Shown here: one piece after another, positions 9,013 through 18,121 of the stretch
Position numbering within the stretch: position 1 is the first letter of the stretch
Layout: every line of letters begins with the position of its first letter
From: Acidovorax sp. HDW3
Lineage (GTDB): Bacteria > Pseudomonadota > Gammaproteobacteria > Burkholderiales > Burkholderiaceae_C
NCBI RefSeq assembly: GCF_011303755.1
Contig: NZ_CP049885.1
Span: 770,001 to 834,000, forward strand
Direction: 5' to 3'
DNA: 64,000 bases
The notes under the pieces: model-generated
Told to the model about the DNA's origin: nothing
Database searches by the model: none
Seen by the model: the letters and a program-made list of their open reading frames with translations, nothing else
Position numbers and translations under genes: made by a program

Positions 9013-11997
9013 TCAGGCGCTGTGTGCCAGGTTCAGCGCCAGGTTCAGCGCCAGCAGGCGGCGCAGGAGCTCGTCGTCCTTCATGTCGGGCTGGTAGTCC
9101 GCCCAGCCGTAGGCGGCGGCAACGGCGGCGTCGAGCTGCTGGTGCGCCGCCGCCAGCCAGGCCGGGCGCTGGTTGTAGAGCTTGGTCAGGGTGCGCTGGG
9201 CCAGCTCTTTTTCAAAACCGGGCTTGGCCACCGTGCGGTCGGGGTAGGGCGAGGCGGCCAGGCCCAGCGGCACCACCTCGGGCACGGTGTCGGTCCACTC
9301 GGGCGGGTTGAGCCAGCGCTGGCGCAGCTGGTGCAGGCGCTGGGCGGCCTGGGCGATGTCGGTTGCTATTATTTTGGTAGCTGGTAGCGCTTGCTGGTCG
9401 GGCGCTGCAGCCGTTTTTTGCTCTGAAAGATCGGCCGGGATGACGGCGCCGCAGGCCAGGGTTTCGGTGCGCTGGTGGGCGGTGTCGGCCGGCGTCAGGC
9501 CGGTGGGGAAGGGGAAGGTTTCAAAGCAGGTGGTGGGGGTGTAGCGGGGGCGGTCTTCCAGCGAGGTGCCCAGGCGCAAGGCCCAGAGTTCGTGGAAGCG
9601 GCTGTGCAGGATGCCGAAGGTGGTGTCGTCGGCGCGGGCGATGACGACGACTTGGGAATCGGGAATGACAGCGGAGGGTTGCCACACAAACAATCGATAT
9701 TTGGCAACTCTGGCCGTCGCAATGAAACGTTCAAGAGGCTGCAAAGCGGCTTTCATTTCGGGTCGCGTCCGTTGTAACTTCCACCATTGCTCCCCTGTGC
9801 GACCTTCGCGGTTATTGAGTCGTGATGTCTTGACATGGTTTTCGCAATGGAGCCAAGGCGCTTCAAACATCACAGCGTGGTCTGCGGACAAATCGTTGAA
9901 ATCCACAATCCATAACCCGTTGGGCCTACGGGTGATGTCCAGCCCATTGATCCATGGAGCGAGAACCGTTGCATTTGATTGGCCATGCGGGTTGGGCTGA
10001 CGAAGCCACGCACGGGCGATTTCACCTGAGATATCGAATGCGCCACCTTTTTGGGTACCAATGAAAGTGGTTCCGGGGGCGTTTAGAGCGACTGCTCGCG
10101 AAAGATCGAGCAATGTGTCGTGGTCGTTTCCCCCGGTCAGATCTGAATAAATCGCGCCCATAGCGATGCCGTCGAGCGCTGCTGCTTGGTCACTTTTGCC
10201 AAACGCCACCAGAGACACCCGCACTGCAGCACCGTTGTTCACCCACGGCTCGTCGCTCCAGGCCTCAAAGATGCGCGTGGCGTCGGTGATGGCGTCGAGC
10301 ACTTTGCGGTTGGCGCCGCCGCGTATGGAGTTGGTGGTGACCAGCCCGGCGCGCTGCAGTTGACCGGCGTTGATGTGCGTGCGGGCACGCTCGAACCAGT
10401 AGCACACCAGGTCGGCGCCGCCGGGCACGCGGCCGGCGTAGGTCTGGCGCAGTGCGGTGGTGTAGGCGTCGCCCAGTTCGGCGCGCATTTTCTTGTCGCC
10501 CAAAAACGGCGGGTTGCCCACCACCACGTCGGCGCGCGGCCAGGCGGCTTGGCCCTGGCCTTCGGGCGCCAGCAGCGCGTCGCGGCATTCGATGTGCTGC
10601 AGGGTGTCGAGCACGGGGTTGGTCTTGAAGGGGTAGCCGTGCGCCAGGCGCCATTGCAGCTCGCCGATCCAGACGGTGACGCGGGCGAGTTCGGCGGCGT
10701 ATTCGTTGAGCTCGATGCCGAGCACGTTGTGTGGGCCGGTGACCAGGTCTTGCTCGCGCTCCAGGCCCAGTTCGGCGGCCTGCAGGTGGCTGTGCAGCTC
10801 CACGTCTTTGAGGCAGCGCAGCGCCAGGTACAAAAAGTTGCCGCTGCCGCAGGCGGGGTCGAGCGCGCGATAGTCCTTGAGCGTTTGCAGCCAGCCGATG
10901 AACAGCTGGTGCGCGGCGCGGTAGTGTTTGTCGCCTTTTTTGGTAATTTTGGCCGCCAGCGCTTGTATTTGCTGCGCGACCAGCTCCCATTTTTGTAGCA
11001 ACGGGCGGCGGATGACGGGTGCGAGCAGGCGCTCGATGGTGTCCGGGTCGGTGTAGTGCGCGCCCAGCTGGCTGCGCTTGGCGGGGTCCAGGCCGCGCTC
11101 GAACAGGGTGCCGAAGATGCTGGGGTCGATGGCGCTCCAGTCCAGCTCGGCGGCGCGGCGCAGCTCGGCCAGGTCGGGGGCGGCCAGGGGCGGCACGGCA
11201 ATGCTCTGGAACAGGCCGCCGTTGAACCAGGGGATGTCGTCCACGCCGAACAGGCCGCCTTGCTGCATGGCGCCAAAGAGCTGCGCCAGGCCCTGCGTCA
11301 GGCGCTCGGGCGTGCTGTGGGCGTGGCCCACCAGGCGCTCGAACATGCGCGCGGGCAGCAGGCCCACGTCTTCGGCAAAGAAGCAGAACAGGCATTGGGT
11401 GAGGAAGTGCGCCGCCTGCTGGGCGTGCACGGCCGGGGGCGTGCCCGTGGGGCAGCGTGCGCGCAGGCTCTCGGCCAGGGTGGCAAAGCTGCGTGCGGCG
11501 GCTTCGGTGATGTCGCGGTTGGTCTGGCGCGGCTTGAAGCTCTCGGGTTCGGTCCAGATGCGGCGCAGCAGGGCGCGTTTGTCGGGCTGCTCGAGCTCGT
11601 CGATGCGCAGCGCGTGCGTGGTGCTGGGGTGGCCGGTGAACTGGGTGTGGATGCGGAGGGTGAGCCGGTCGCACACCACCAGGATGGGCGGGTTGGACAG
11701 TGCCAGGCTGTAGCTGAGCAGCTGCTTGAGTGCGCTGTCGAGGTTTTTGCCGGGGGCTTTGTTTTCCCAGGCGAAAACGCCTTGCATGAAGACGTCGGCG
11801 TAGCCGGTCTTGCCGCCGACGATGGCGCTTTTTTCTTCAAAGCGGTAGCCGGCGCGGCTGCCGGGTTTGGGCACATCGAGCAGCGCGCACAGGTCCAGGA
11901 AGTGGCTTTGCGCGCCTTGCTCCTCGTTCAGGTGGTAGCCGGGGCCGGGTACGCCGCCGGGGGCGCCCCATTGGGCGATGAAGTCTTGCGGGGTCAT
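9013..11997 (-). CDS. MmeI-like (type IIL) fused restriction endonuclease-methyltransferase
   Basis: A single 994-residue protein expected both to cut foreign DNA and to protect host DNA by adenine methylation. Residues D68-x9-E78-x-K80 (YADVF...FAWENK) match the nuclease motif of MmeI in spacing. A helical connector follows, then an N6-adenine methyltransferase domain with DPACGSGNF (near residue 377) and NPPF (near 495). The target-recognition segment should follow, about residues 600-780; its DNA (9661-10200) is only about 52-57% G+C by hand count, against 67-75% in flanking lines, suggesting exchange of specificity by recombination. A dispersed-repeat copy encodes a short insert near the C-terminus. 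The ATG at 11997 lies 13 bp after the toxin stop codon. No separate methyltransferase or specificity gene is needed in this family. The target sequence cannot be predicted here. Confidence 0.88.
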   Translation of the reverse strand: MTPQDFIAQWGAPGGVPGPGYHLNEEQGAQSHFLDLCALLDVPKPGSRAGYRFEEKSAIVGGKTGYADVFMQGVFAWENKAPGKNLDSALKQLLSYSLALSNPPILVVCDRLTLRIHTQFTGHPSTTHALRIDELEQPDKRALLRRIWTEPESFKPRQTNRDITEAAARSFATLAESLRARCPTGTPPAVHAQQAAHFLTQCLFCFFAEDVGLLPARMFERLVGHAHSTPERLTQGLAQLFGAMQQGGLFGVDDIPWFNGGLFQSIAVPPLAAPDLAELRRAAELDWSAIDPSIFGTLFERGLDPAKRSQLGAHYTDPDTIERLLAPVIRRPLLQKWELVAQQIQALAAKITKKGDKHYRAAHQLFIGWLQTLKDYRALDPACGSGNFLYLALRCLKDVELHSHLQAAELGLEREQDLVTGPHNVLGIELNEYAAELARVTVWIGELQWRLAHGYPFKTNPVLDTLQHIECRDALLAPEGQGQAAWPRADVVVGNPPFLGDKKMRAELGDAYTTALRQTYAGRVPGGADLVCYWFERARTHINAGQLQRAGLVTTNSIRGGANRKVLDAITDATRIFEAWSDEPWVNNGAAVRVSLVAFGKSDQAAALDGIAMGAIYSDLTGGNDHDTLLDLSRAVALNAPGTTFIGTQKGGAFDISGEIARAWLRQPNPHGQSNATVLAPWINGLDITRRPNGLWIVDFNDLSADHAVMFEAPWLHCENHVKTSRLNNREGRTGEQWWKLQRTRPEMKAALQPLERFIATARVAKYRLFVWQPSAVIPDSQVVVIARADDTTFGILHSRFHELWALRLGTSLEDRPRYTPTTCFETFPFPTGLTPADTAHQRTETLACGAVIPADLSEQKTAAAPDQQALPATKIIATDIAQAAQRLHQLRQRWLNPPEWTDTVPEVVPLGLAASPYPDRTVAKPGFEKELAQRTLTKLYNQRPAWLAAAHQQLDAAVAAAYGWADYQPDMKDDELLRRLLALNLALNLAHSA
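9362..9421 (+). repeat. Dispersed repeat copy inside the restriction enzyme gene
   Basis: TTGCTATTATTTTGGTAGCT followed by GGTAGCGCTTGCTGG and GCGCTGCAGCC matches the full repeat along almost its whole length. It is antisense to the gene and in frame, giving an Ala/Gln-rich insert of about 20 residues in the C-terminal region. Confidence 0.75.
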
Positions 11998-12010
11998 GGG
12001 CGGGGGTGGG

Positions 12011-12322
12011 TCAGTAGCCGTGCAGGGCGTAGTCGAGTGCGTCCCAGATGGCCTGGGCATCCTGGCCAAGATTGGTCAGCGGGCTACGGAGTTCGCCAGG
12101 TTCAAAGGAGCCGATGGCCAGTGTTTCCAGCACGAAGGCCTGCCCTGCCACCTTTAGCAGGGGGTTGAGCACGGAGGCGTGTTGCGGGTTGTTCAGGGGG
12201 GCGAGTGGAACGACCATGACGGCCACAGGGCGCTGGAGGAAATGGCTTTGCACTTGCACCACGTAGGGGTGGGTGGCGCGCAACTCCTCCAGCGGGTGGG
12301 GGTAGACGTCAAACTGCGCCAT
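12011..12322 (-). CDS. ccdB: CcdB-family toxin (gyrase poison)
   Basis: A 103-residue protein with the length and layout of CcdB, which poisons DNA gyrase. Compared with F-plasmid CcdB (recalled, not searched), it shares the start (QFDVY against QFKVY), VQVQS against VDVQS, VVPLA against VIPLA, and a final DAQAIWDALDYALHGY helix aligned with NDIKNAINLMFWGI. The last three residues of CcdB (Trp-Gly-Ile) are important for gyrase poisoning; here they are His-Gly-Tyr, so potency or target may differ. The ATG at 12322 is chosen because CcdB starts there; it overlaps the antitoxin gene by 14 bp, typical of toxin-antitoxin pairs. The restriction gene follows after 13 bp. Confidence 0.83.
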   Translation of the reverse strand: MAQFDVYPHPLEELRATHPYVVQVQSHFLQRPVAVMVVPLAPLNNPQHASVLNPLLKVAGQAFVLETLAIGSFEPGELRSPLTNLGQDAQAIWDALDYALHGY

Positions 12323-12725
12323 CAGCTGCCGCCGCTGGCTGCGCCTTGGTCTTGCGCCAATCATGGATGCGTCGTGCCATGGAGCCGATCCTGGACATGC
12401 GCTGGTTCATGGCCTCGATGGCTTCCTTGTTTTCTTCTTCCCACTGGGCGTGTGCGGCGTTCGCTTCAGCCGGGCTGCGTGCGGCTGCTGCGGCGCGCCG
12501 GGCCAGGCGCTCGGGCGTGCGCCAGCCATCACCAGCGTCACTACCGCCAGCGGCGCTGGGGTTGGCGTAGCTGGCGCGTTCTTCCTGCACGGCCAGCGGC
12601 GCGGGCACGACTTGCATGGGCTGCAGCACGATGGTGCCGTCGGCCCGGGTTTGCAGGTCAAAGAGCTGACCGGCGTATTTTTTGCCCAGCGAGATTTGGC
12701 CGCTGGCGCCGACTTCCTTGAGCAT
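12309..12725 (-). CDS. Hybrid antitoxin: AbrB-like N-terminus with CcdA-like tail
   Basis: A 138-residue protein immediately upstream of the CcdB-type toxin and overlapping it. Residues 1-40 (VGASGQISLGKKYAGQ, then DGTIVLQPM) resemble the swapped-hairpin AbrB/MazE DNA-binding fold rather than the ribbon-helix-helix of F-plasmid CcdA. Residues 41-90 are an Ala/Pro-rich linker. Residues 94-123 align without gaps to the last 30 residues of CcdA as I recall it: W95, E98, E99 or N, E101, then GSMA and the final DW match the conserved pattern. This suggests a toxin-binding tail attached to a different DNA-binding module. A perfect inverted repeat just upstream (12750-12770) could be its operator. 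The function is inferred from position and these two regions. Confidence 0.72.
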   Translation of the reverse strand: MLKEVGASGQISLGKKYAGQLFDLQTRADGTIVLQPMQVVPAPLAVQEERASYANPSAAGGSDAGDGWRTPERLARRAAAAARSPAEANAAHAQWEEENKEAIEAMNQRMSRIGSMARRIHDWRKTKAQPAAAADGAV

Positions 12726-12749
12726 GGCGGGTGTCCTGGGGGCGGGGTG

Positions 12750-12770
12750 TCATGCCATCATGCGGCATGA
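12750..12770. promoter_or_regulatory. Inverted repeat upstream of the antitoxin gene, candidate autoregulatory operator
   Basis: TCATGCC and GGCATGA form perfect 7-bp arms separated by 7 bp, in the 46-bp gap between the mutS stop and the antitoxin ATG. Toxin-antitoxin operons are commonly repressed by the antitoxin at such sites. There is no T-run on the mutS-sense strand, so it does not look like a terminator. Confidence 0.45.
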
Positions 12771-12771
12771 A

Positions 12772-15393
12772 TCAGGGCTTGGCAAGCTGGGCCTTGAGCT
12801 GGTAGAGCGCATCGAGCGCTTCGCGCGGGGTGAGCTGGTCGGGGTTGATTTGCGCCAGCAGGGTTTCGACGGCGCTGCCGGGCGCGGCGGGCGGCGCGGG
12901 CGGCGGGGCGAACAGATCGACCTGCGCCTGCCCGGCGGCGGCGCGCTCTTCGAGTGCGGCCAGGGCGTGGCGGGCGTGGCTGAGCACGGCGGCGGGCATT
13001 CCGGCGAGCTGGGCCACCTGCACGCCGTAGCTGCGGCTGGCGGGGCCGGCCTGGATTTCGTGCAGGAAGACGATGTCGTGCCCGCTCTCGGCGGCGCTCA
13101 CATGCATGTTGACGGCGTGGCGCGCCTGGGTGGGCAGCTCGGTCAGTTCAAAGTAATGCGTGGCAAAGAGGGTGAAGGCGCGGTTTTTGTCGTGCAGGTG
13201 GCGCGCGATGCTGCCGGCCAGGGCCAGGCCGTCGAAGGTGCTGGTGCCCCGGCCAATTTCGTCCATCAGCACCAGGCTGTGGGGGGTGGCGGCGTGCAAA
13301 ATTTGCGCCGCTTCCACCATTTCCAGCATGAAGGTGGATTGCGCGTTCGCCAGGTCGTCGGCGGCGCCGATGCGGGTGTGGATGGCGTCGATCGGGCCCA
13401 GGCGGCAGCTCGCGGCGGGCACGTGGCTGCCGATGCTGGCGAGCAGCACGATCAGCGCCACCTGGCGCATATAGGTCGATTTGCCGCCCATGTTGGGGCC
13501 GGTGATGATCTGCATCCGCGCCTGCGCCGACAGGCGCGTGTGGTTGGCGATGAAGGCGCCGGCCGAGGTTTCGGCCAGGCGCGCTTCGACCACCGGGTGG
13601 CGCCCGGCCTCGATCTCGATGCAGGGCTCGGGCACGAACTGCGGCGCGCACCAGCCCAGGGTCAGGGCGCGTTCGGCAAAGCAGCACAGCACGTCGAGCT
13701 GCGCCAGCGCCTGCGCCAGCCGTGTGAGCAGCGGCACGTGCGCCTGCAGGTCTTCGAGCAGCTGCTCGTACAGCCATTTCTCGCGCTGCAGCGCGCGTTC
13801 CTGCGCCGACAGGGCCTTGTCCTCGAAGGCTTTGAGCTCGGGCGTGATGAAGCGCTCGGCGTTCTTCAGCGTCTGGCGGCGGCGGTAGTCCGGCGGCACC
13901 TTGTCGAGGTGGCTGACGGTGACCTCGATGTAAAAGCCGTGCACGCGGTTGAACTGCACGCGCAAATTGGGGATGGCGGTGCGCTCTTTCTCGCGCGCTT
14001 CCAGGTCGAGCAGAAAACTGTCGCAGTTGTTCTGGATGGCGCGCAGCTCGTCGAGCTCGGCGTCAAAGCCGCTGGCGATGACGCCGCCGTCGCGCACCAG
14101 CGCGGCGGGCTCGGGGGCGATGGCGCGCAGCAGCAGCGCCTGGCAGCCCGGGGGCGGCTGCAGGTGGCTGAAAATTTGGGCCAAATACGGCTCTGGGGCT
14201 TGTCCATGCTGCGCGAGCAGCTGCGTTTTTTGTAGCGTCAGGGCCAGTGCCAGCAGCTCGCGCGGGCGCACCTGGCGCAGCGCCAGGCGGGCGCTGATGC
14301 GCTCGACGTCGGCCATGCCCTTGAGCGCTTCGCGCAGCAGCTGCCAGGGCCCGCCGCTGCCGCTGCCGCACAGGGCGCGGCTGGCGTCCAGGCGCTGCTG
14401 CGCGGCCTGGCGCTGGCGCGCGGGCGTGAGCAGCCAGTGGCGCAGCAGGCGGCTGCCCATGCCGGTGATGCAGGTGTCGAGCTGTGACAGCAGTGTGGGC
14501 GCGTCTTCGCCGCGCAGGGTTTGCGTCAGCTCCAGGTTGCGGCAGGTGCTCGCCGGCAGGGCGATGAGCTCGTCGCCGCGCTGCACCTGCAGGGCGTGGA
14601 TGTGCGTGAGCGCGCGCCCCTGGGTGTGCTCGGCGTACTGCAGCAGGGCGGCGCAGGCGGCGTGGGCCTCGGCCAGCTCCTGCGCTTGCCAGGCGGCGAG
14701 GGTGGCGGCGCCGAGCTGTTCGAGCAGCTTGCGCTGGCCCAGGGCGCTGTCGAATTGCCAGTCGGGGCGCGGCGCCATCGGGCAGCTGCAGGCGCCGCTG
14801 TGGCGCAGCTGCTGCAGCTGCTGTTCAAAGCGCTGCGTGACGCCTGCGCTGTAGATCAGCTCGCTGGGCGCCAGGCGCGCGAGCCAGGCGCCAAGCTCGC
14901 CCTGGCTGCATTCGGCCAGAAACACCCGCCCCTGCGTGACCGAGAGCCACGCCAGGCCGCAGCGCGCGCGCTTGCCCTGGTGCACGGCCAGCAGCAGCGC
15001 CTCGCTCTTGTCGGCCAGCAGCGCGCTGTCGGTGAGGGTGCCGGGGGTGACCACGCGCACCACCTTGCGCTCGACCGGGCCCTTGGCCGTGGCCACGTCG
15101 CCCACCTGCTCGGCAATGGCCACCGATTCGCCCAGCTTGATGAGGCGCGCCAGGTAGCTCTCGAGCGCATGAAACGGCACGCCCGCCATGGGGATGGGCT
15201 GGCCGGCGGACTGGCCCCGGTGCGTGAGGGTGATGTCGAGCAACCGCGCCGCCTTGTGCGCATCGTCGTAGAACAGCTCGTAGAAGTCGCCCATGCGGTA
15301 CAGCAGCAGGGTCTCGGGGTAGCCGGCCTTGAGGGCCAGGTACTGGGCCATCATGGGGGTGTGCTGTTCGGAGGGCGTGGGCATGGCGGGCAT
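12772..15393 (-). CDS. mutS: DNA mismatch repair protein MutS
   Basis: Recognises mismatches and small loops and starts MutL-dependent repair. The 873-residue protein has the mismatch-binding domain with [11 protein letters not shown] (Phe-x-Glu motif), connector and lever domains, and the ABC-type ATPase with GPNMGGKST (near residue 631) and [12 protein letters not shown]. The C-terminal dimerisation part is shorter but present ([17 protein letters not shown]). The start is uncertain: ATGs at 15393 and 15384 both precede [14 protein letters not shown]; in-frame sequence further upstream has no family similarity. It diverges from the cyclic-di-GMP operon across about 170 bp. Confidence 0.96.
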   Translation of the reverse strand: MPAMPTPSEQHTPMMAQYLALKAGYPETLLLYRMGDFYELFYDDAHKAARLLDITLTHRGQSAGQPIPMAGVPFHALESYLARLIKLGESVAIAEQVGDVATAKGPVERKVVRVVTPGTLTDSALLADKSEALLLAVHQGKRARCGLAWLSVTQGRVFLAECSQGELGAWLARLAPSELIYSAGVTQRFEQQLQQLRHSGACSCPMAPRPDWQFDSALGQRKLLEQLGAATLAAWQAQELAEAHAACAALLQYAEHTQGRALTHIHALQVQRGDELIALPASTCRNLELTQTLRGEDAPTLLSQLDTCITGMGSRLLRHWLLTPARQRQAAQQRLDASRALCGSGSGGPWQLLREALKGMADVERISARLALRQVRPRELLALALTLQKTQLLAQHGQAPEPYLAQIFSHLQPPPGCQALLLRAIAPEPAALVRDGGVIASGFDAELDELRAIQNNCDSFLLDLEAREKERTAIPNLRVQFNRVHGFYIEVTVSHLDKVPPDYRRRQTLKNAERFITPELKAFEDKALSAQERALQREKWLYEQLLEDLQAHVPLLTRLAQALAQLDVLCCFAERALTLGWCAPQFVPEPCIEIEAGRHPVVEARLAETSAGAFIANHTRLSAQARMQIITGPNMGGKSTYMRQVALIVLLASIGSHVPAASCRLGPIDAIHTRIGAADDLANAQSTFMLEMVEAAQILHAATPHSLVLMDEIGRGTSTFDGLALAGSIARHLHDKNRAFTLFATHYFELTELPTQARHAVNMHVSAAESGHDIVFLHEIQAGPASRSYGVQVAQLAGMPAAVLSHARHALAALEERAAAGQAQVDLFAPPPAPPAAPGSAVETLLAQINPDQLTPREALDALYQLKAQLAKP

Positions 15394-15546
15394 GGGCGGC
15401 AAACCGGCAAAGGCGCAGACTGTAACAGTTGCACTGTCGGGTATGTCCCAGGGGGTAGCATGTAACAAATGTTTCAAACGCAGCTGCGGGTTTGCGATAC
15501 TGCGGCGCTGGTGCTTTGTGCTGTTTTTCTTTGGCTGACTGACCAT

Positions 15547-15560
15547 CCCCAGTGCTGGGG
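15547..15560. promoter_or_regulatory. Perfect 14-bp palindrome upstream of the GGDEF-EAL gene
   Basis: CCCCAGTGCTGGGG lies directly before the start of the signalling operon in the mutS divergent gap. It may be a regulator site or a small hairpin over the translation start. No regulator is assigned. Confidence 0.35.
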
Positions 15561-15574
15561 TGTGTGGATCCCTT

Positions 15575-18121
15575 GTGAAACCAACTGAACTGCTGTCTGC
15601 CCTGCTGGCTCCCGCCGGCGATTCGCAACTGCCGCACGCGGCCTATGTCGGGTTGCAGGCTTTGCTCGATGCCGTGCCCATCGCCTTGATGGAGTTTTGC
15701 CTGAGCGGCTCGGATTTGATTTTGCTCGCGGCCAATGCGGCTGCGCGGCGTATGCCCGGCCTGGGGGCGGTGCGCGAGAGCGGGGCCGATGCGGCCGTGG
15801 TGTTTGACCAGCTGGCCGATACCGCGCTCGTTGAGCAGCTGCGCGGCGTGGCGCAGCTGGGCGTGCCGCTGGATGTGCGTCATGTGCGCCGCGAAGGCCC
15901 ACGCCTGCAGCTGGCCTGGGACGTGGCCGCGCGCAGCCTGGCCGAGGGCTGCGTGCTGGTGGCCATTGCGGATGCGAGCGAGGCCGAGGAGCTGCGCTAC
16001 CAGCTGCGCGCGAGCGAGGCGGCGCTGGCCGAGGCGCGGCGCGACCTGCGCGAGCAGACCGAGGTTTTTGACACCATGGAGACGCTGGCGCGCGCGGGCC
16101 ACTGGCGGCGCATCAAAGACCCGGCGGAGACGGTGCTGCTGTGGTCGCCCGGGCTGTGCGACATCGCCGGCTTTGAGCGCCAGGAGTGGGTCGATCCCGA
16201 GCACGCTGTCAGCGGCATCCTGCCCGATGACCGTGCACGCTACGAAACCGCCAGCCGTGCCTACGACGGCGCCGACGTCGAATACCGCTGGCGCCGCCCC
16301 GATGGCCAGGTGCGCTGGATGCGCTCGCGTGTGCAGCGGGTGCGAATGCGTGACGGCGTGGCGGTGCAAATGGGCGTGGTGCAGGACGTGACGCAAGAGC
16401 ACCAGGCGGCCGAGCAGCTGCGTGAGCAGCTGCTGTTCATCCAGCGCATTGCCAGCCGGGTGCCGGGCTTTATCTACCAGTACCGACTCGGGCGCGGTGG
16501 CGATGGCGCGCATGTGCAGTACGTGAGCGATGCCGTGCGTGAGTTTTTGGGTGTCGAGCCCGCCGCCGTGCTGCGCGACCACGACATGCTGCTGCAGCGC
16601 GTGCTGCCCGAGGATGTGCCGCAGCTGCGCCGCGCCATGTTGCTGTCGGTGCGTCGGCTCTCGCCCTGGCAGAGCGAATACCGCGTGCGGATGCCCGACG
16701 GCAGCGTGCGCTGGCACATGACCAGCGCCGTGCCTTACCGCGAGGGCGATGGCGCGGTGGTGGCGCATGGCTTCACCATGGACATCACCGACCGCAAGCG
16801 CGCCGAGCAGCAGATCGAGCGCCTGGCCTTCTATGACGTACTCACCGGCCTGCCCAACCGGCGCCTGCTGCTCGACCGCCTGCAGCGCGCCACCATGCTG
16901 AGCCAGCGCACGCAGCAGCAGGGGGCGCTGTTGTTCATCGACCTGGACAATTTCAAGGTACTCAACGACACCCTCGGGCACGACATGGGCGACCAGCTCC
17001 TGATCGAAGTCGCCAACCGCCTGAGCGAGACCGTGCGCGAGAGCGATACCGTGGCGCGTTTGGGCGGCGACGAGTTCGTCGTCATGCTCGACAGCCTGGC
17101 TGCCAATGCCGATGAAGCCGCCTTGCAGGCCGAGGCGGTGGCGGAAAAACTGCTGTTGCACGTGAACGAGCCCATCGTCCTTGCCGGGCGCCAGCACTAC
17201 AGCTCGCCGAGCATCGGCATCGCCCTGTTTGGCCCCGAACGGGTGCCGGTGCACGAGCTGCTCAAGCGCGCCGACCTGGCCATGTACGAGGCCAAAGGCG
17301 CGGGGCGCAACACGCTGCGGTTTTTTGATCCCGAGATGCAAGCGAGCGTCAACGCCCGCCTGCACCTGGAGGCCGACATGCGCCAGGGCCTGGAGCGCGG
17401 CGAATTCAGCGTGCACTACCAGCCCATCGTCGATGAGCGTGCGCGCCTGGTGGGCGCCGAGGTGCTGCTGCGCTGGCAGCACCCCACGCGTGGCATGGTC
17501 AGCCCGGCGGAATTCATTCCGCTGGCCGAGCAAACCGGGCTCATCCTGCCGCTGGGACGCTTTGTACTGCAGCAGGCGTGCGCGCAGCTGGTGCGCTGGG
17601 CGCAGGATGAGCGCACGGCGCGGCTGGGGCTGTCGGTGAACGTGAGTGCGCGCCAGTTCCGTCATGCCGATTTTGTCGATGAGGTGCTGGACGTGCTGCA
17701 AGCGAGCGGCGCCAATGCCCAGCGCCTGACGCTGGAGCTGACCGAGAGCATGTTGCTCGGCAAGGTGGAGGAGGCGATCGCACGGATGCAGCAACTGCAA
17801 AAGCAGGGCATAGGCTTTGCGCTCGACGATTTCGGCACCGGCTACTCCAGCCTGAGCTTCTTGAAGCGCCTGCCGCTGCAGCAGATCAAGATCGACCAGG
17901 GCTTTGTGCGCGACCTGCTCGAAGACCCGAACGACGCCGCCATCGTGCGCACCATCTTGGCGCTGGCGCAGAGCCTGGACTTGCATGTGGTGGCCGAGGG
18001 TGTGGAAACCGCCGGCCAGCTGGGCTTTTTGCGCCTGCACGGCTGCCCAGGTTTTCAGGGCTATTTGTTTGGCCGCCCGGCACCGCTGGCGGCCTGGGAT
18101 GAACTGCTGTTCAAGGTATGA
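15575..18121 (+). CDS. PAS-GGDEF-EAL cyclic-di-GMP signalling protein
   Basis: About 848 residues, predicted cytoplasmic with no membrane helix. Several PAS-like sensor segments occupy roughly residues 1-410, including [10 protein letters not shown] and [10 protein letters not shown] ends. A GGDEF domain (diguanylate cyclase) has intact GGDEF near residue 497 and an upstream RESD inhibitory-site motif. The C-terminal EAL domain (phosphodiesterase) keeps [27 protein letters not shown] and VVAEGVET, while the signature is EVL instead of EAL, a change found in active members too. Both activities are therefore possible. The start codon is unclear: GTG at 15575 follows a weak GGA, and GTG at 15560 is the alternative. 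Its stop overlaps the hybrid kinase start by 4 bp (ATGA). Confidence 0.9.
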   Translation: MKPTELLSALLAPAGDSQLPHAAYVGLQALLDAVPIALMEFCLSGSDLILLAANAAARRMPGLGAVRESGADAAVVFDQLADTALVEQLRGVAQLGVPLDVRHVRREGPRLQLAWDVAARSLAEGCVLVAIADASEAEELRYQLRASEAALAEARRDLREQTEVFDTMETLARAGHWRRIKDPAETVLLWSPGLCDIAGFERQEWVDPEHAVSGILPDDRARYETASRAYDGADVEYRWRRPDGQVRWMRSRVQRVRMRDGVAVQMGVVQDVTQEHQAAEQLREQLLFIQRIASRVPGFIYQYRLGRGGDGAHVQYVSDAVREFLGVEPAAVLRDHDMLLQRVLPEDVPQLRRAMLLSVRRLSPWQSEYRVRMPDGSVRWHMTSAVPYREGDGAVVAHGFTMDITDRKRAEQQIERLAFYDVLTGLPNRRLLLDRLQRATMLSQRTQQQGALLFIDLDNFKVLNDTLGHDMGDQLLIEVANRLSETVRESDTVARLGGDEFVVMLDSLAANADEAALQAEAVAEKLLLHVNEPIVLAGRQHYSSPSIGIALFGPERVPVHELLKRADLAMYEAKGAGRNTLRFFDPEMQASVNARLHLEADMRQGLERGEFSVHYQPIVDERARLVGAEVLLRWQHPTRGMVSPAEFIPLAEQTGLILPLGRFVLQQACAQLVRWAQDERTARLGLSVNVSARQFRHADFVDEVLDVLQASGANAQRLTLELTESMLLGKVEEAIARMQQLQKQGIGFALDDFGTGYSSLSFLKRLPLQQIKIDQGFVRDLLEDPNDAAIVRTILALAQSLDLHVVAEGVETAGQLGFLRLHGCPGFQGYLFGRPAPLAAWDELLFKV

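Noticed and set aside
17451-17470. EVL in place of EAL as proof of an inactive phosphodiesterase
   Set aside because: All other catalytic motifs are intact and EVL variants can be active, so inactivity is not supported.
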